DNA of 64,000 nucleotides from Thiovibrio sp964588325. Lineage in GTDB: Bacteria; Desulfobacterota; Desulfobulbia; Desulfobulbales; Desulfurivibrionaceae. The notes below the pieces were generated by a model. It was not told the DNA's origin and did no database searches. It saw only the letters and a program-made list of their open reading frames with translations. The translations under genes were made by a program, and so were the position numbers. Shown in pieces: positions 25,901-34,573 of the stretch (its first letter is position 1; the number at the start of each line of letters is the position of its first letter). The DNA lies in NCBI GenBank assembly GCA_964588325.1, contig CAZPOR010000001.1, forward strand, positions 310,001 through 374,000, given 5' to 3'.

Positions 25901-27126
25901 TGAGCCGCGGCTTTTTTTTGGAAGAATTTCAGGTGCGGCAGGCAGACCGGGCTGGGTCTTCCTTCGATCCAGTAGGTGACAAGGGAGAGGAATAACGTGG
26001 TGATGCTGTGCGGCTGGGGAAGGATGCTGACCGCCGTCAACCGGTCGCGGGCCAAGTCAAGCCGGTTCTCTCTTGCTTCAACCAGGGCGAGGAGGAGGAA
26101 ATAGGACGGCAGAAAGGGGTTGTGGGGCTGGATGTCCTCAATGTCTTTGATAATGTCCCTGAACTGCTGATGTGCGGTGTAATCACCATTCTGGAGCAGG
26201 GCCATCAGGTAAAACAGTCCTTCAACCCCGGTGAAATAGGCCTGGTCGTTCTGGTTGGCCTTTCTGATCTTGGCGAGATCCTTTTCGTAGCAGTGAATAG
26301 CTGAAGCAGTTTCTCCGGCAAGAAACTGCTGCCAACCCCGCACACCCAGCGGCGCCCCCTGTTGCAGGGGGCCGTCCAGCCATCCGGAGGCGGCCTGGGT
26401 TTGTCCCCGGATGAGCAGATGGGAGGTCAGCAGATAGGAAAAAGGTTCGCGGTTTTTCGCGGAGAGGCCCATGAGGAAGCGTTTGTCTTGCAGGTATTCC
26501 CGGGGCAGAATGATTTCCGTAAGGTGGAGCATCCCGTTCAGGAAGATTTGGTGCAGGGCGTAGAGTTGGACATGGAGGGGGAGCTTGGCGAACCATGGCG
26601 GGTCAAAGGGGGCGCCGCAGAGAGTGACCAGGGGGTTTTCCGGGAACTGTTCCGGGAATTTTTCCTGAAGTTCAAGGAGGGCGAGGAGGTTGTGGGTGTA
26701 TGCTGTTTCGTCCGCGGCAAGGAGGGCAAGGCGAAGGTCGCGCAGGGAGCGGCGCCACAGGCAGGCCGGGCCGGGGGTTTTATCCGGGGCCGGGGTTGGC
26801 CAGGCATGCTGGATGGCGGAGGCCAGAGCCGGAAAGTACGGTTGTTTGCGGCTGTCATGGGCCACGAGTTCAAGGATTTCCCCGCGGCAGGCGCAGTCAT
26901 TTTCGAGAAGATTTTTTTGCGCAAGCTCGGCAAGTCCGGCCAGGAGATGCCCTTCCGTGGGCGTGGGCCATTTTTGCTCCGCAGTCGAGGGAAACAGGCA
27001 GGAAATCAGGGCGGACTCCCGGACCGGTTCTCCTGTCAAGGCGCAAGCGTGCAGGACGAAGCGGGTTTGTGGCTCCAGGGACAGGTATGCGTCCCATGGG
27101 GTGTGGTTGTTTTTCGGAGGGGGCAT
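22975..27126 (-). CDS. Large SNF2/SWI2-family helicase-like ATPase
   Basis: A 1383-residue protein. The C-terminal ~480 residues form the SNF2 motor: Walker A DDMGLGKT near residue 955, DEAQ box IILDEAQAIKN, motif III TGTPIENHLTELWNLF, motif V and motif VI (SDRAHRIGQKHPVTIYR). The first ~900 residues are unusual; about 60-560 look helical and TPR-like, followed by a beta-rich part. SNF2 ATPases translocate on double-stranded DNA to remodel protein-DNA complexes; bacterial relatives include RapA and phage or defence helicases. It lies between trxC and mutY on one strand, which suggests DNA maintenance. The start at 27126 is the best ATG; the ribosome-binding site is weak. Confidence 0.9.
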   Translation of the reverse strand: MPPPKNNHTPWDAYLSLEPQTRFVLHACALTGEPVRESALISCLFPSTAEQKWPTPTEGHLLAGLAELAQKNLLENDCACRGEILELVAHDSRKQPYFPALASAIQHAWPTPAPDKTPGPACLWRRSLRDLRLALLAADETAYTHNLLALLELQEKFPEQFPENPLVTLCGAPFDPPWFAKLPLHVQLYALHQIFLNGMLHLTEIILPREYLQDKRFLMGLSAKNREPFSYLLTSHLLIRGQTQAASGWLDGPLQQGAPLGVRGWQQFLAGETASAIHCYEKDLAKIRKANQNDQAYFTGVEGLFYLMALLQNGDYTAHQQFRDIIKDIEDIQPHNPFLPSYFLLLALVEARENRLDLARDRLTAVSILPQPHSITTLFLSLVTYWIEGRPSPVCLPHLKFFQKKAAAHGYLWLAREYGSLLRLAGEQSAPAATTDELAQACSLVSVITPEEQWQRALRALNFSSSPAQNLATPETASRLTWMIDYRAQEGLVSLVPKIQNLTARGQWTKGRSVALRKLFRKNKPPFLSPQDLLVCETIAEHKDSRGVFFRFTMPDALVSLLGHPHVFLAGSPKTPVEILQGEPELRVDQQGESLLIQFSPWPDSTEAIILRETPARFRIYPITKDHRRVAEIIGPSGLSVPRDGKDELFATLGNISSFMTVHSTIEGKSVGVAEVQPDPRIHMQLLPYGAGFRLAMLVRPLQPDGPYQRPGEGPKTIIAHSGGKRIQTQRNLVLEEANARFVEESCPMLAKGTDLEREWLLQDPEECLQLLLELQSLPDNVLIEWPEGERLTVSPPAELNQFLLTVKERNNWFEMSGTLKLNESLVLDMRTLLELAQTHSSRFIPLGHGHFLSLSRELRKRLDEIAAFAELKKTTLRLHPLAALALEDFTNGVGELHTDARWQEQQNRLKEAQEYEPRIPSTFKAVLRDYQLVGFNWLARLANWGVGACLADDMGLGKTIQALALALARAEQGPTLVVAPTSVCPNWEEEANRFAPTFRVVLFGGRQRKKMLAELGPFDLLICSYGLLQQESALLATRNWETIILDEAQAIKNFITKRSRAAMLLQGKFKMVTTGTPIENHLTELWNLFQFINPGLLGSLNQFNQRFAIPIERGNDPEARKKLKKLINPFILRRLKSQVLEELPERTEILLQVEMEEKEAALYAALRQRALENLRQTGGPPGKRSLQILAEIMKLRRACCNPRLVLPETDIPSAKLTLFAKLVDELRENGHKALVFSQFVDHLSLVREHLDQQGIPYRYLDGSTAPRERQRQVQEFQAGHGDLFLISLKAGGVGLNLTAADYVIHMDPWWNPAVEDQASDRAHRIGQKHPVTIYRLVAKNTIEEKIVHLHHEKRALADSLLEGTDVGHAMNPADLLRLLKEA

Positions 27127-27142
27127 TGGCAGAGGGGTGATC

Positions 27143-27589
27143 CTAAGTCCGGAGGAAACGGTCGAGTTTGGCGACAAGGGCGTCTTCCGGCACGGCGCCG
27201 ACAATCTGGTCGGCAACCTGGCCGTTTTTGAAAAAAATAAGGGTTGGGACGCCCCGGATTCCGTATTGTCCGGCGCTGATGTGGTTTGTGCTGGTGTCGA
27301 TCGTGGCGATGATCGCCCGCCCGAAAAAACGGCGCGCCAATCGCTTTATCACCGGGGCCAGCATTCGGCAGGGACCGCAGGTCGGCGAATAGAAATCGAG
27401 CATAACAGGCAGGTCTGCCTCGCGGATTACCTGCGCAACATCCTGGTCGGTAAGCTCCACCGGCGCCGCGTAATCCACCATGGGCAGAGCGGTCTGGCAT
27501 TTGCCGCAGCGCGGCTTGCGGTGCTGTTTGACGGCGGCCACTTTGTTCTTGGTCTTACAGCTTGGACATGCAACAATCAGGCTATTCAT
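27143..27589 (-). CDS. trxC: Thioredoxin 2 (TrxC type)
   Basis: A 148-residue cytoplasmic thiol-disulfide oxidoreductase. The N-terminal zinc ribbon has CPSC and CGKC (residues 9-31), followed by a thioredoxin fold with active site CGPC in YSPTCGPCRML near residue 73 and the cis-proline loop GVPTLIFFKNG. The length and N-terminal zinc motif match TrxC/thioredoxin 2, which is linked to oxidative stress tolerance. It heads the helicase-mutY run on the minus strand, 16 bp before the helicase ATG. Confidence 0.93.
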   Translation of the reverse strand: MNSLIVACPSCKTKNKVAAVKQHRKPRCGKCQTALPMVDYAAPVELTDQDVAQVIREADLPVMLDFYSPTCGPCRMLAPVIKRLARRFFGRAIIATIDTSTNHISAGQYGIRGVPTLIFFKNGQVADQIVGAVPEDALVAKLDRFLRT

Positions 27590-27637
27590 GGTATGCTATC
27601 GGTCACGTAGGTAAAGGATAAAAAAAGGGCGCTGTGC

Positions 27638-28396
27638 ATGAAAGTCCATTTCTTGGGGGTTGGCGAGGCCTGTGACCCCGAACGCTTCAATACCTCGATT
27701 CTGGTTGTGGGCGGGAGCAAAAATCATTATATCCTACTTGACTGCGGATTTACCACCCCCCATCGATATTTTGCTGATTGTTTCGATCCGGACCAGCTTG
27801 AGGCGCTGTGGATCTCGCATTTTCACGGGGATCATTTTTTCGGGGTTCCCTTGCTGCTCCTGCGATTCTGGGAGATGGGGCGCGTTAAGCCGCTGCTGCT
27901 AGCCGGGCCAAATGGCTTGCGGGAAAAGATTGAGATGGCCCTTGATCTGGCCTACCCTTCTTTTTTAGGGAAACTGCAGTATGCTTTGGAGTATCGCGAG
28001 CTTGAGGATGGCGACTCTTTTCAAGGGGCAGGATTTCTCTGGCAGGTGGCCGCCACGGAGCACTCGCAGCCCTGTCTCGCCCTCCGGTTGAATGGTGACG
28101 GAAAATCGATATTCTACAGTGGTGATGGCCGGTCCACCGCGGGATCAGCCAATCTGGCAAAGGGATGTACGCTTATGGTGCATGAGGCGTATCGGGTTGC
28201 GGGGCAGACCGCCAATCATGGCAGCCTTGCCGAGTGCCTTGATGTGGCGCGGCAGGCAGGATGCGAAAAGCTGGCAATCGTGCATGTCGCGCATTATGAG
28301 CGGAAGCGAGAAATGGGAGAGCTTCGACGTCTTCTGGGCGAATCCGGCTTGCCGGGCGTTTTTCTGCCGGAACCGGGCGAGAGCCTGGAGCTCTGA
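27638..28396 (+). CDS. RNase Z-like MBL-fold metallohydrolase
   Basis: A 252-residue metallo-beta-lactamase-fold protein. The metal-binding signature is ISHFHGDHFFG (HxHxDH), with further ligands at TEHSQ, SGDG and HVAHYER. The fold is closest to RNase Z/ElaC-type hydrolases, but the second domain (exosite) arm of tRNase Z is not evident, so the substrate is open. The gene is divergent from trxC and ends 352 bp before the BI-1 gene. The start ATG at 27638 is preceded by only weak ribosome-binding sequence. Confidence 0.85.
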   Translation: MKVHFLGVGEACDPERFNTSILVVGGSKNHYILLDCGFTTPHRYFADCFDPDQLEALWISHFHGDHFFGVPLLLLRFWEMGRVKPLLLAGPNGLREKIEMALDLAYPSFLGKLQYALEYRELEDGDSFQGAGFLWQVAATEHSQPCLALRLNGDGKSIFYSGDGRSTAGSANLAKGCTLMVHEAYRVAGQTANHGSLAECLDVARQAGCEKLAIVHVAHYERKREMGELRRLLGESGLPGVFLPEPGESLEL

Positions 28397-28533
28397 TCAA
28401 GAGGCAGCACCAGGAATTCCGGGGTGGGGCAGGATCAGCTTTTGCGAAGCATGGGGTTCGGGAGATTGCCGCCAGGCTGGCGCCGTATCCTGACGGTCAG
28501 GGGCTTGATGTGCCATTCATCCGGTGGTGGTAA
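28397..28533 (+). pseudogene. Possible methyltransferase C-terminal remnant
   Basis: Right after the MBL gene stop, in another frame, the sequence encodes SAFAKHGVREIAARLAPYP and ends in PFIRWW before TAA at 28531. This looks like the C-terminal tail of a class I SAM-dependent methyltransferase. No start and no upstream methyltransferase core are found, so it would be a truncated remnant. The assignment rests on my recollection of family tails and is weak. The rest of the 352-bp gap to 28748 holds nothing recognised apart from the ribosome-binding site of the next gene. Confidence 0.3.
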
Positions 28534-28748
28534 TTATCTGGAACCAAAAATCATGGGACGCGGTCTTACTTTCAGCGGTTGGGGTTTACGTCCTCCAGTG
28601 ATCGCAACCCGTGCTGTCGCGACGGAAGAGTGATTTGGCCATGCCCCAGGCAAAGAGGGTCTGCGCAGAAGAGTGGCGCATTGTGGCGGAATGATTATTA
28701 TGAAACCCTGTGGTTCGCAATTTCAAATGTATAGCGCAAGGAGAAATT

Positions 28749-29465
28749 ATGTACAGCAGTGACAACGGCAGAACAATGGTTATCGACCAATCCCGCTCCC
28801 AGGCGGCAACCCTTTTCCTGGCCAAGGTCTTCAACTGGATGGCCATCGGCCTTGGCCTCACCGGGATTACCGCCCTGGTGGTCGCCAGCACCCCGGCCCT
28901 GCAACAGGCAATCTTCGGCAACAAGATCCTGTTTTATGGCATGATTTTCGGCGAACTCGGCATGGTGATCTATCTCTCCGCCCGGATCGAACAGATGTCC
29001 GCCCGCATGGCGACCAATCTTTTCCTGGCCTATTCCATCTTAAACGGGGCTACCATCTCCGCGATCCTCCTGCTCTATACAGGCGCTTCCGTCGCCACCA
29101 CCTTTTTTGTCGCGGGCGGCATGTTCGTTACCATGGCGATCTACGGCACGGTGACCAAAAAAGACCTCACCAGCATGGGTTCCTTTTTGTTCATGGGGCT
29201 GGTTGGCATGATCATCGCCTCGGTGGTGAATATCTTTCTGGGCAGCTCCATGATTTCCTGGGTTGTTTCCGCCATCGGCGTGATTGTTTTTACCGGTCTG
29301 ACCGCCTATGACGTGCAGAAGATTACCCGGATCGGTTCGAGCGGAATCATGGAAAACGGCCAGACCGCGATCCGGAAGGGCGCGATTATGGGGGCCTTGG
29401 CTCTGTATCTCGATTTTGTCAATCTGTTCCTCATGCTGCTCCGTTTTTTGGGGGATCGCCGTTAA
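28749..29465 (+). CDS. Bax inhibitor-1 / YccA family membrane protein
   Basis: A 238-residue inner-membrane protein with seven predicted helices, of typical length for the family. It has the BI-1 markers NGATISAILLLYTGASVA and the C-terminal TAYDVQKITR loop with the conserved Asp, followed by ALALYLDFVNLFLMLLR. Family members affect calcium or proton leak and membrane-protein quality control (E. coli YccA inhibits FtsH). The ATG at 28749 follows AAGGAG with good spacing. A strong terminator lies 25 bp after the stop. Confidence 0.92.
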   Translation: MYSSDNGRTMVIDQSRSQAATLFLAKVFNWMAIGLGLTGITALVVASTPALQQAIFGNKILFYGMIFGELGMVIYLSARIEQMSARMATNLFLAYSILNGATISAILLLYTGASVATTFFVAGGMFVTMAIYGTVTKKDLTSMGSFLFMGLVGMIIASVVNIFLGSSMISWVVSAIGVIVFTGLTAYDVQKITRIGSSGIMENGQTAIRKGAIMGALALYLDFVNLFLMLLRFLGDRR

Positions 29466-29490
29466 GCCGTAGCGCTATAGTATAGAAAAA

Positions 29491-29516
29491 AGCGATTGTC
29501 CGGGGTGGCAATCGCT
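29491..29516 (+). terminator. Intrinsic terminator after BI-1 gene
   Basis: An 8-bp stem, AGCGATTG at 29491-29498 and CAATCGCT at 29509-29516, is followed by a run of nine T bases. An A run on the left side could let it work on the other strand too. Confidence 0.85.
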
Positions 29517-29633
29517 TTTTTTTTCGATTTGAATATCTCCGGGGATCTGCGTTACCTTGTGAGGCCGTTCGCATGTGGCGGCGGCTTGCGCAAAGAAAAA
29601 ACGAAGGTATTTGTGATCCGGAGGAGAAGATTC

Positions 29634-29795
29634 ATGGGAAATGTGAAAAATCGATGGTTGCGTGGGACAAAAGCCATCACCGTGTTGTTGTGTGCGGCAG
29701 TGTTGGCAGGAGTTGTCGGGTGTGCGAGCCAGACAGGGGAAGCCCCCAAGAAGTCCGGCGGCGGCTGTGTGAGCTTTTTGCTGTTGTTTTCGTAG
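29634..29795 (+). CDS. Tiny lipoprotein
   Basis: A 53-residue protein starting at ATG 29634, which follows a strong GGAGGAG site. It has a basic N-terminus, a hydrophobic helix and a lipobox VVGC near residue 30, followed by ASQTGEAPKKSGGGC. The mature lipopeptide would be only about 24 residues, with a second cysteine in GGGC. It is flanked by terminators at 29491 and 29826, so it is probably its own transcription unit. The function is unknown; very small lipoproteins of this kind are often envelope stress or toxin-antitoxin-like (entericidin-type) peptides, which is only a guess. Confidence 0.7.
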   Translation: MGNVKNRWLRGTKAITVLLCAAVLAGVVGCASQTGEAPKKSGGGCVSFLLLFS

Positions 29796-29825
29796 GCACG
29801 GTTTCCTGGAAACAGGACGATGAGA

Positions 29826-29854
29826 AATCCGGCCGGATAATTCCGGGCCGGATT
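29826..29854 (+). terminator. Intrinsic terminator after lipoprotein gene
   Basis: AATCCGGCC at 29826-29834 pairs with GGCCGGATT at 29846-29854 and is followed by a T run. It separates the plus-strand lipoprotein gene from the minus-strand norD gene end. Confidence 0.8.
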
Positions 29855-29869
29855 TTTTTGTGCGCAGGG

Positions 29870-32206
29870 TCAGGAGGTGAGGCCCCGGTAGATTTCTGGA
29901 ATCCGGTTGGGGAGTTTTCCGACCTCGTCGATGCAGATGTAATTCACCTCCCCGTACATATGGGGGAGATAGGCGTGGGCCTGTTTGTCAATGGTGATGC
30001 AGAATGGATGCACCCCCTGCGCCTTGGCCTCGATCAAGGCATGGCGGGTGTCCTCGATGGCATACTCACCCTTGTAATCGTCATAATCCTCGGGCTTGCC
30101 GTCGGAAAGGGTGATGAGCAGTTTGATTCTCGCCTCGCTTTCGGCAAGGAGCCTGGTCAGATGCCGGATGGGCGGTCCCATTCGCGTGTATTCCTGGGGT
30201 CCGATAGCGGCAATCCTTCCTTTCACCGCATCGTCGTAAGGTTCGCCAAGGTCCTTGATCCGGAACAGCTCGGAACGCGTGCGGCGCATGCCGGAAAATC
30301 CATAGATGCCGTAGGTGTCACCCAAAACTTCCAGGGCTTCGCACATGAGGATCAGGGCTTCCTTGAGGGCGGTGTTTACCCAGCCCTCGGTTGAGGAGGA
30401 CATGTCAACGAGAAAGAGGGCGCTGATGTTGCGCTTGTCCCGGGCCAGCCGGATATAGAGATCCTCCGAGGGAGAAAGGCCGGCTTTGATGTCGGCAAGC
30501 GTTTCGATGAGGGCGTCGAGATCGATTTCGTTCCCGTCTTTTTGCCGCCGGACAAAGCGTTCTTGGTTGCGCATCATTTCGAACTGCCGTTTGAGCCGGG
30601 TCAGATGGCCGCGGTATCTCTCCAGAGTGTTGCCGACAAAAGTGCCCGTGACCGGAATGATTTTTTTGACGGCAAGGGAGCACCAGTTTTTGCGAAAGCC
30701 CGCGCGCCGGTAATCCCACTCGTCAAAGATGAAGAGATTGGCTCCGGCAAGGGGTTCGCCCTCCCGGGGGGGAGGGGCGTTTCCCTGTGCCAGCCCCTTG
30801 CCCGCAGCCTGCTTGGCGCTGGAGATGTACTGAGAAGGGATCTGGCCGAGATCCTCGACGATCTCCCTGGCCATTTTTTTGAGTTTGTCCGGAAGATCGA
30901 TGTGGCTGTCGTCGATGGTGATGAATTCCAGGGTTTTCTCTCCTGGCGGTTTTGTGTCCGGGGCATCTTTCTCTGCCCCTTCGGGCGGGATAACCGCGGC
31001 GGTCTGACCTTCGAGTTCAGGAAATCCCGTGCCTTGGGCTTCGTTTTTCTCTTTTTCGCCTGGGGCATCCTGGGGCGGTTGCGCGTTGATGACGGCGGCG
31101 AGGGCCTCAATGAATTGTTCCTTGGCCGCCGCTCTTTTTTTTCGCTGCACCGCCAGGACCTCAGCCGGGCGCAACACGCCCTGGAAGATTATGGGGGGAG
31201 CCGGTTCCCCGGCTTGGTCGAGAAACCGGGCATACGCCTTCGTTGCAAAACAGGCGGAATCCTGGCTGGTTGCGTTCTCGCGAAATAATCCGTCAAAAAG
31301 GCTGGTTACGGGATGGGGCGCGGAAGGGGTTTCGCCGGCATCCTGCGCGGCCCGGAGGAGGATGGTCCTTTGCAGGTCTCCGGTGGAGCCTCCCGCGCTT
31401 TGCGGGATTGGCCGGGCAAGGGCCTGGAAGATGGGGGCGCTTTCCCGCATGAGGCCGGGAAGCCTTTCCCGGAGAAAGGTCGTGGCCCTGGCGGTTTCGC
31501 CAAGGTGGAAAAGGTGGGCTGCAACGGCTGGTTTGGCGAACAGGTTGAAGTAATCGTTGAGGCCGATGCATGCAGGGGGAGGGACGGTGCGCTGCCGTCT
31601 TGTGGCGGCGGGAATCGCCGGGGAGCCCTCCGGGAGATGGAGCGAAAAGGTGCCGATGGCGGTAAAGGCCCACTGAAAGGAGATGATGAGTTTGTAGAAC
31701 AGGAAATTGTCGGTCTGTTTTGGAAAGATGGCGATTCTGGGGGGGAGATAGACCGCCTCAGTGTCCGTGTAGACCTCCTGGCCGGGGATCAATTCCAGAG
31801 GATGTCCGGCCAGTCCGGTGGCATAGGGCTGCAGCCGGCCGGTGACCTCGGCGAGGCTGATGCCGGTTTCTCCCCGGATCGCGCAGAGAAAGGTTTCCTC
31901 CACCCGCTCGAGGAGTTGCCGGGTCTGATGCAGCCCCCCGGATTCATAGGCCGCAAGGATGGTCTTGACCCAGTCGGCAAGCTGGGAGTGGTGCAGGCAG
32001 GTAAGTCCCTTTTTCACCGCCTTGAGAAAGCTGTTGCAGAGGGCATGACTTACCGGCCAGATTGCGGCAATCTGACGAAAGATTTCGTCCAGCGCCGCAT
32101 CGGGCAACCCCTGCAGCGGCTCGGTTATCTCTTCGATTTCCCAGTCGTTGAGAATGTCCGGCAGGACTGCCTGGGCAAATCTGTTTTTGAGTTCGCGTGG
32201 GTCCAG
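29870..32206 (-). CDS. norD: NorD-like VWA-domain activator protein, probable CTG start
   Basis: A 778-residue cytoplasmic protein. The C-terminal ~200 residues form a von Willebrand A domain with the MIDAS motif DMSSS near residue 600 and TLSDGKPEDYDDYKG near residue 700, as in NorD/CbbO-type proteins that work with a MoxR AAA+ ATPase to activate or load metal into an enzyme. The long N-terminal part is helical. In-frame sequence reads open past the TTG at 32107 up to a CTG at 32206, which alone has a strong AGCGGAGG site 7 bases before it; no ATG or GTG exists in the stretch. It follows norQ by 14 bp. No nitric oxide reductase genes are nearby. Confidence 0.85.
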   Translation of the reverse strand: MDPRELKNRFAQAVLPDILNDWEIEEITEPLQGLPDAALDEIFRQIAAIWPVSHALCNSFLKAVKKGLTCLHHSQLADWVKTILAAYESGGLHQTRQLLERVEETFLCAIRGETGISLAEVTGRLQPYATGLAGHPLELIPGQEVYTDTEAVYLPPRIAIFPKQTDNFLFYKLIISFQWAFTAIGTFSLHLPEGSPAIPAATRRQRTVPPPACIGLNDYFNLFAKPAVAAHLFHLGETARATTFLRERLPGLMRESAPIFQALARPIPQSAGGSTGDLQRTILLRAAQDAGETPSAPHPVTSLFDGLFRENATSQDSACFATKAYARFLDQAGEPAPPIIFQGVLRPAEVLAVQRKKRAAAKEQFIEALAAVINAQPPQDAPGEKEKNEAQGTGFPELEGQTAAVIPPEGAEKDAPDTKPPGEKTLEFITIDDSHIDLPDKLKKMAREIVEDLGQIPSQYISSAKQAAGKGLAQGNAPPPREGEPLAGANLFIFDEWDYRRAGFRKNWCSLAVKKIIPVTGTFVGNTLERYRGHLTRLKRQFEMMRNQERFVRRQKDGNEIDLDALIETLADIKAGLSPSEDLYIRLARDKRNISALFLVDMSSSTEGWVNTALKEALILMCEALEVLGDTYGIYGFSGMRRTRSELFRIKDLGEPYDDAVKGRIAAIGPQEYTRMGPPIRHLTRLLAESEARIKLLITLSDGKPEDYDDYKGEYAIEDTRHALIEAKAQGVHPFCITIDKQAHAYLPHMYGEVNYICIDEVGKLPNRIPEIYRGLTS

Positions 32207-32220
32207 GGGGGTGCCTCCGC

Positions 32221-33027
<807 letters not shown>

Positions 33028-33352
33028 CTGTTGCCGCCCTCCTTGATGGAAGAAAATAAGGACGGTTGGCGCTGGGGGCAAATGCAAATATGACGGATTT
33101 ACAAATAAAAAAGGGGAAATGGCACAGGTGTGCAACATGAAAAGTTAAAAAGTTGCGCTGCAATTACGGCCGCCGGCCGCTTCGGTCCCTGCTGGAATCG
33201 TGAATTGTTGCGATGTTAAAAAATGTGGGGCGGGGACGAAAAAACTTGCCGGCGGCGGCCGGCGGGGGTAAGGGGTGTGAAATACCCTGCGAGTTTTCTG
33301 AAGAAAAGGAATGAGAACCAGGGGTTCCCTTCGGGAGGGAGGACGGAGAGGC
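33028..33352. other. Intergenic region with interrupted palindromes
   Basis: This 325-bp stretch between divergent norQ and the next gene has no convincing ORF. At 33120-33135 there is a near-palindrome, TGGCACA-GG-TGTGCAA, which could be a regulator site. An 11-bp inverted repeat, CCGCCGGCCGC at 33170-33180 and GCGGCCGGCGG at 33255-33265, is separated by 74 bases and could form a large GC-rich stem. An AT-rich segment (33080-33115) between them and norQ could hold its promoter. Confidence 0.45.
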
Positions 33353-33904
33353 ATGATTACAGAAGCAGGGAGAGCGGCGGCGAAAAAACGGAAATGGTAT
33401 GAGAAATACCTGCCGTTTGTGGCCAGAAGTCCGGAAATGCAACTGCGCTGGCTTGAGTCGGCTTTTAAGAAAGGTGTTCTGAGTCCGAGTGAAGTAACGC
33501 CATATCTCAAGTTGTTCATGGCTCCGGATGGAGAAGGAAATCTGGCCCGGGTTCGTGGGTTGCTCTATTCATTGAACGGCAGCCTCATTGAAAAAATGCT
33601 GGGAGCTGCCGACATCTATGATGTGCCGGATCTTTTCCGGTGCATCGCCGAGCCTACGGTGGTGCAGGCGGTTATTGCCATCACCAAGTCGCCCCCTCCT
33701 TACGAGAAGACTCCGGAATTGGTTGTCGATAAGGTCTTTCAGGCGGTGTACGATTGTTCGGAAGAGCTTTTGGCCCGGGCTGCGGCGCAGGTGGCTGGGA
33801 GTGCGGACAAGCCTGCCCATTTTCAGGAGGCCTATGAGAGGTTCAAGGAGATCAAGGAGGACGAGAAATTGTTGAGTGCCTTGTATCCCAAGGCCATACT
33901 GTAA
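33353..33904 (+). CDS. Hypothetical soluble protein
   Basis: A 183-residue, mostly helical, cytoplasmic protein with no motif I recognise. Segments such as FVARSPEMQLRWLESAFKKG and ADIYDVPDLFRC look like folded, conserved protein sequence rather than spurious translation. The ATG at 33353 follows GGAGG-like sequence; an in-frame ATG at 33311 is also possible, preceded by AAAGGA. A strong terminator follows 26 bp after the stop. It is divergent from norQD. The function is unknown. Confidence 0.72.
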   Translation: MITEAGRAAAKKRKWYEKYLPFVARSPEMQLRWLESAFKKGVLSPSEVTPYLKLFMAPDGEGNLARVRGLLYSLNGSLIEKMLGAADIYDVPDLFRCIAEPTVVQAVIAITKSPPPYEKTPELVVDKVFQAVYDCSEELLARAAAQVAGSADKPAHFQEAYERFKEIKEDEKLLSALYPKAIL

Positions 33905-33930
33905 GTCTCGCACGGTTCCTCACCCAAAAA

Positions 33931-33954
33931 AGCCCTTCCGGATTCGGAAGGGCT
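33931..33954. terminator. Bidirectional intrinsic terminator
   Basis: AGCCCTTCCG at 33931-33940 and CGGAAGGGCT at 33945-33954 form a perfect 10-bp stem with a GATT loop, flanked by A and T runs. It ends both the rightward hypothetical gene and the leftward PxxKW gene. Confidence 0.9.
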
Positions 33955-33984
33955 TTTTTGGGGATTCTGTAAAGAGAAGGGAGG

Positions 33985-34251
33985 TTATTTCTTCTTGCCC
34001 TTCGTCGCAGCGCGTTTTGAAGCCTTCAGGGGATTGATCTTGAGCGTAGACACGCTGATCTCTGGTTTCACATGGGTTGCAAAATTACAGAGGCCCAGGC
34101 GCCATTTGGCTTCCGGCATGGCGTAGGTGGAGCAATACTTTGCTGCCTCGACCTCAACCAAACGTTCGCAACCTTCACATTTGTCAATGATCTGTTGAAA
34201 CTGGCCGGTGGTATATTTGCTGGTCATGTCCTTGGGAGCCGCTTTTGCCAT
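33985..34251 (-). CDS. PxxKW family cysteine-rich protein
   Basis: An 88-residue protein with the family signature PEAKW (PxxKW) near residue 48 and four conserved cysteines: CEGC near residue 26, C in KYCSTY near residue 40 and C in LGLCNFATH near residue 55. The spacing suggests a small zinc- or iron-sulfur-binding unit; the family is known from sulfate-reducing Desulfobacterota but has no assigned role. The basic tail (KASKRAATKGKKK) may bind nucleic acid. The start at 34251 is preferred because GGAGG lies 6 bases before it; the ATG two codons earlier abuts that site. Confidence 0.85.
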   Translation of the reverse strand: MAKAAPKDMTSKYTTGQFQQIIDKCEGCERLVEVEAAKYCSTYAMPEAKWRLGLCNFATHVKPEISVSTLKINPLKASKRAATKGKKK

Positions 34252-34573
34252 TGTCATCCTCCGTATGAAACCCAGATCGGGGGATTCGTCTTCATCCCTT
34301 GGTCGGGTACTGGTTGTTGGGGTAGTCAGAGAGCCGCCGCAAACCGGCGCAACATCACGTTAATGAATCAGCTTATTTAAATTATCCAGTGTGGAGTGTC
34401 AATAAAAAAAGCGGACGGCGATGCGGCAGAGAGAGACCCCCTGTCGACAAAAATGACGGGACGCAAGAATTTTGCCGACATAAATAAACGCTATCTATCT
34501 ATTGTTTTTGAGAAAATCTTAAGATATAAGATATCAATGTCGGTTTAATTTCAGCAACAGAGGGGATCGGGAT
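34252..34573. other. Intergenic region between divergent PxxKW and pilC genes
   Basis: This 322-bp region contains no recognised gene. The right part (34480-34560) is AT-rich and includes the palindrome ATCTTAAGAT and a near-repeat of TAAGATAT, and it probably holds the pilC promoter. No NtrC-type or sigma-54 signal was recognised. Confidence 0.4.
34374..34402 (-). promoter_or_regulatory. Possible promoter of PxxKW gene
   Basis: Reading leftward, TTGACA (34402-34397) is followed after 16 bp by TTAAAT (34380-34375), or after 17 bp by TAAATA. The -35 is perfect and the -10 is moderate. The gene start is about 125 bases downstream. Confidence 0.4.

Noticed and set aside
33120..33136. Sigma-54-like TGGCAC...TGC at 33120 pointing to the gene at 33353
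   Set aside because: The -24 to -12 spacing is one base too short, and the site is better explained as a near-palindrome.
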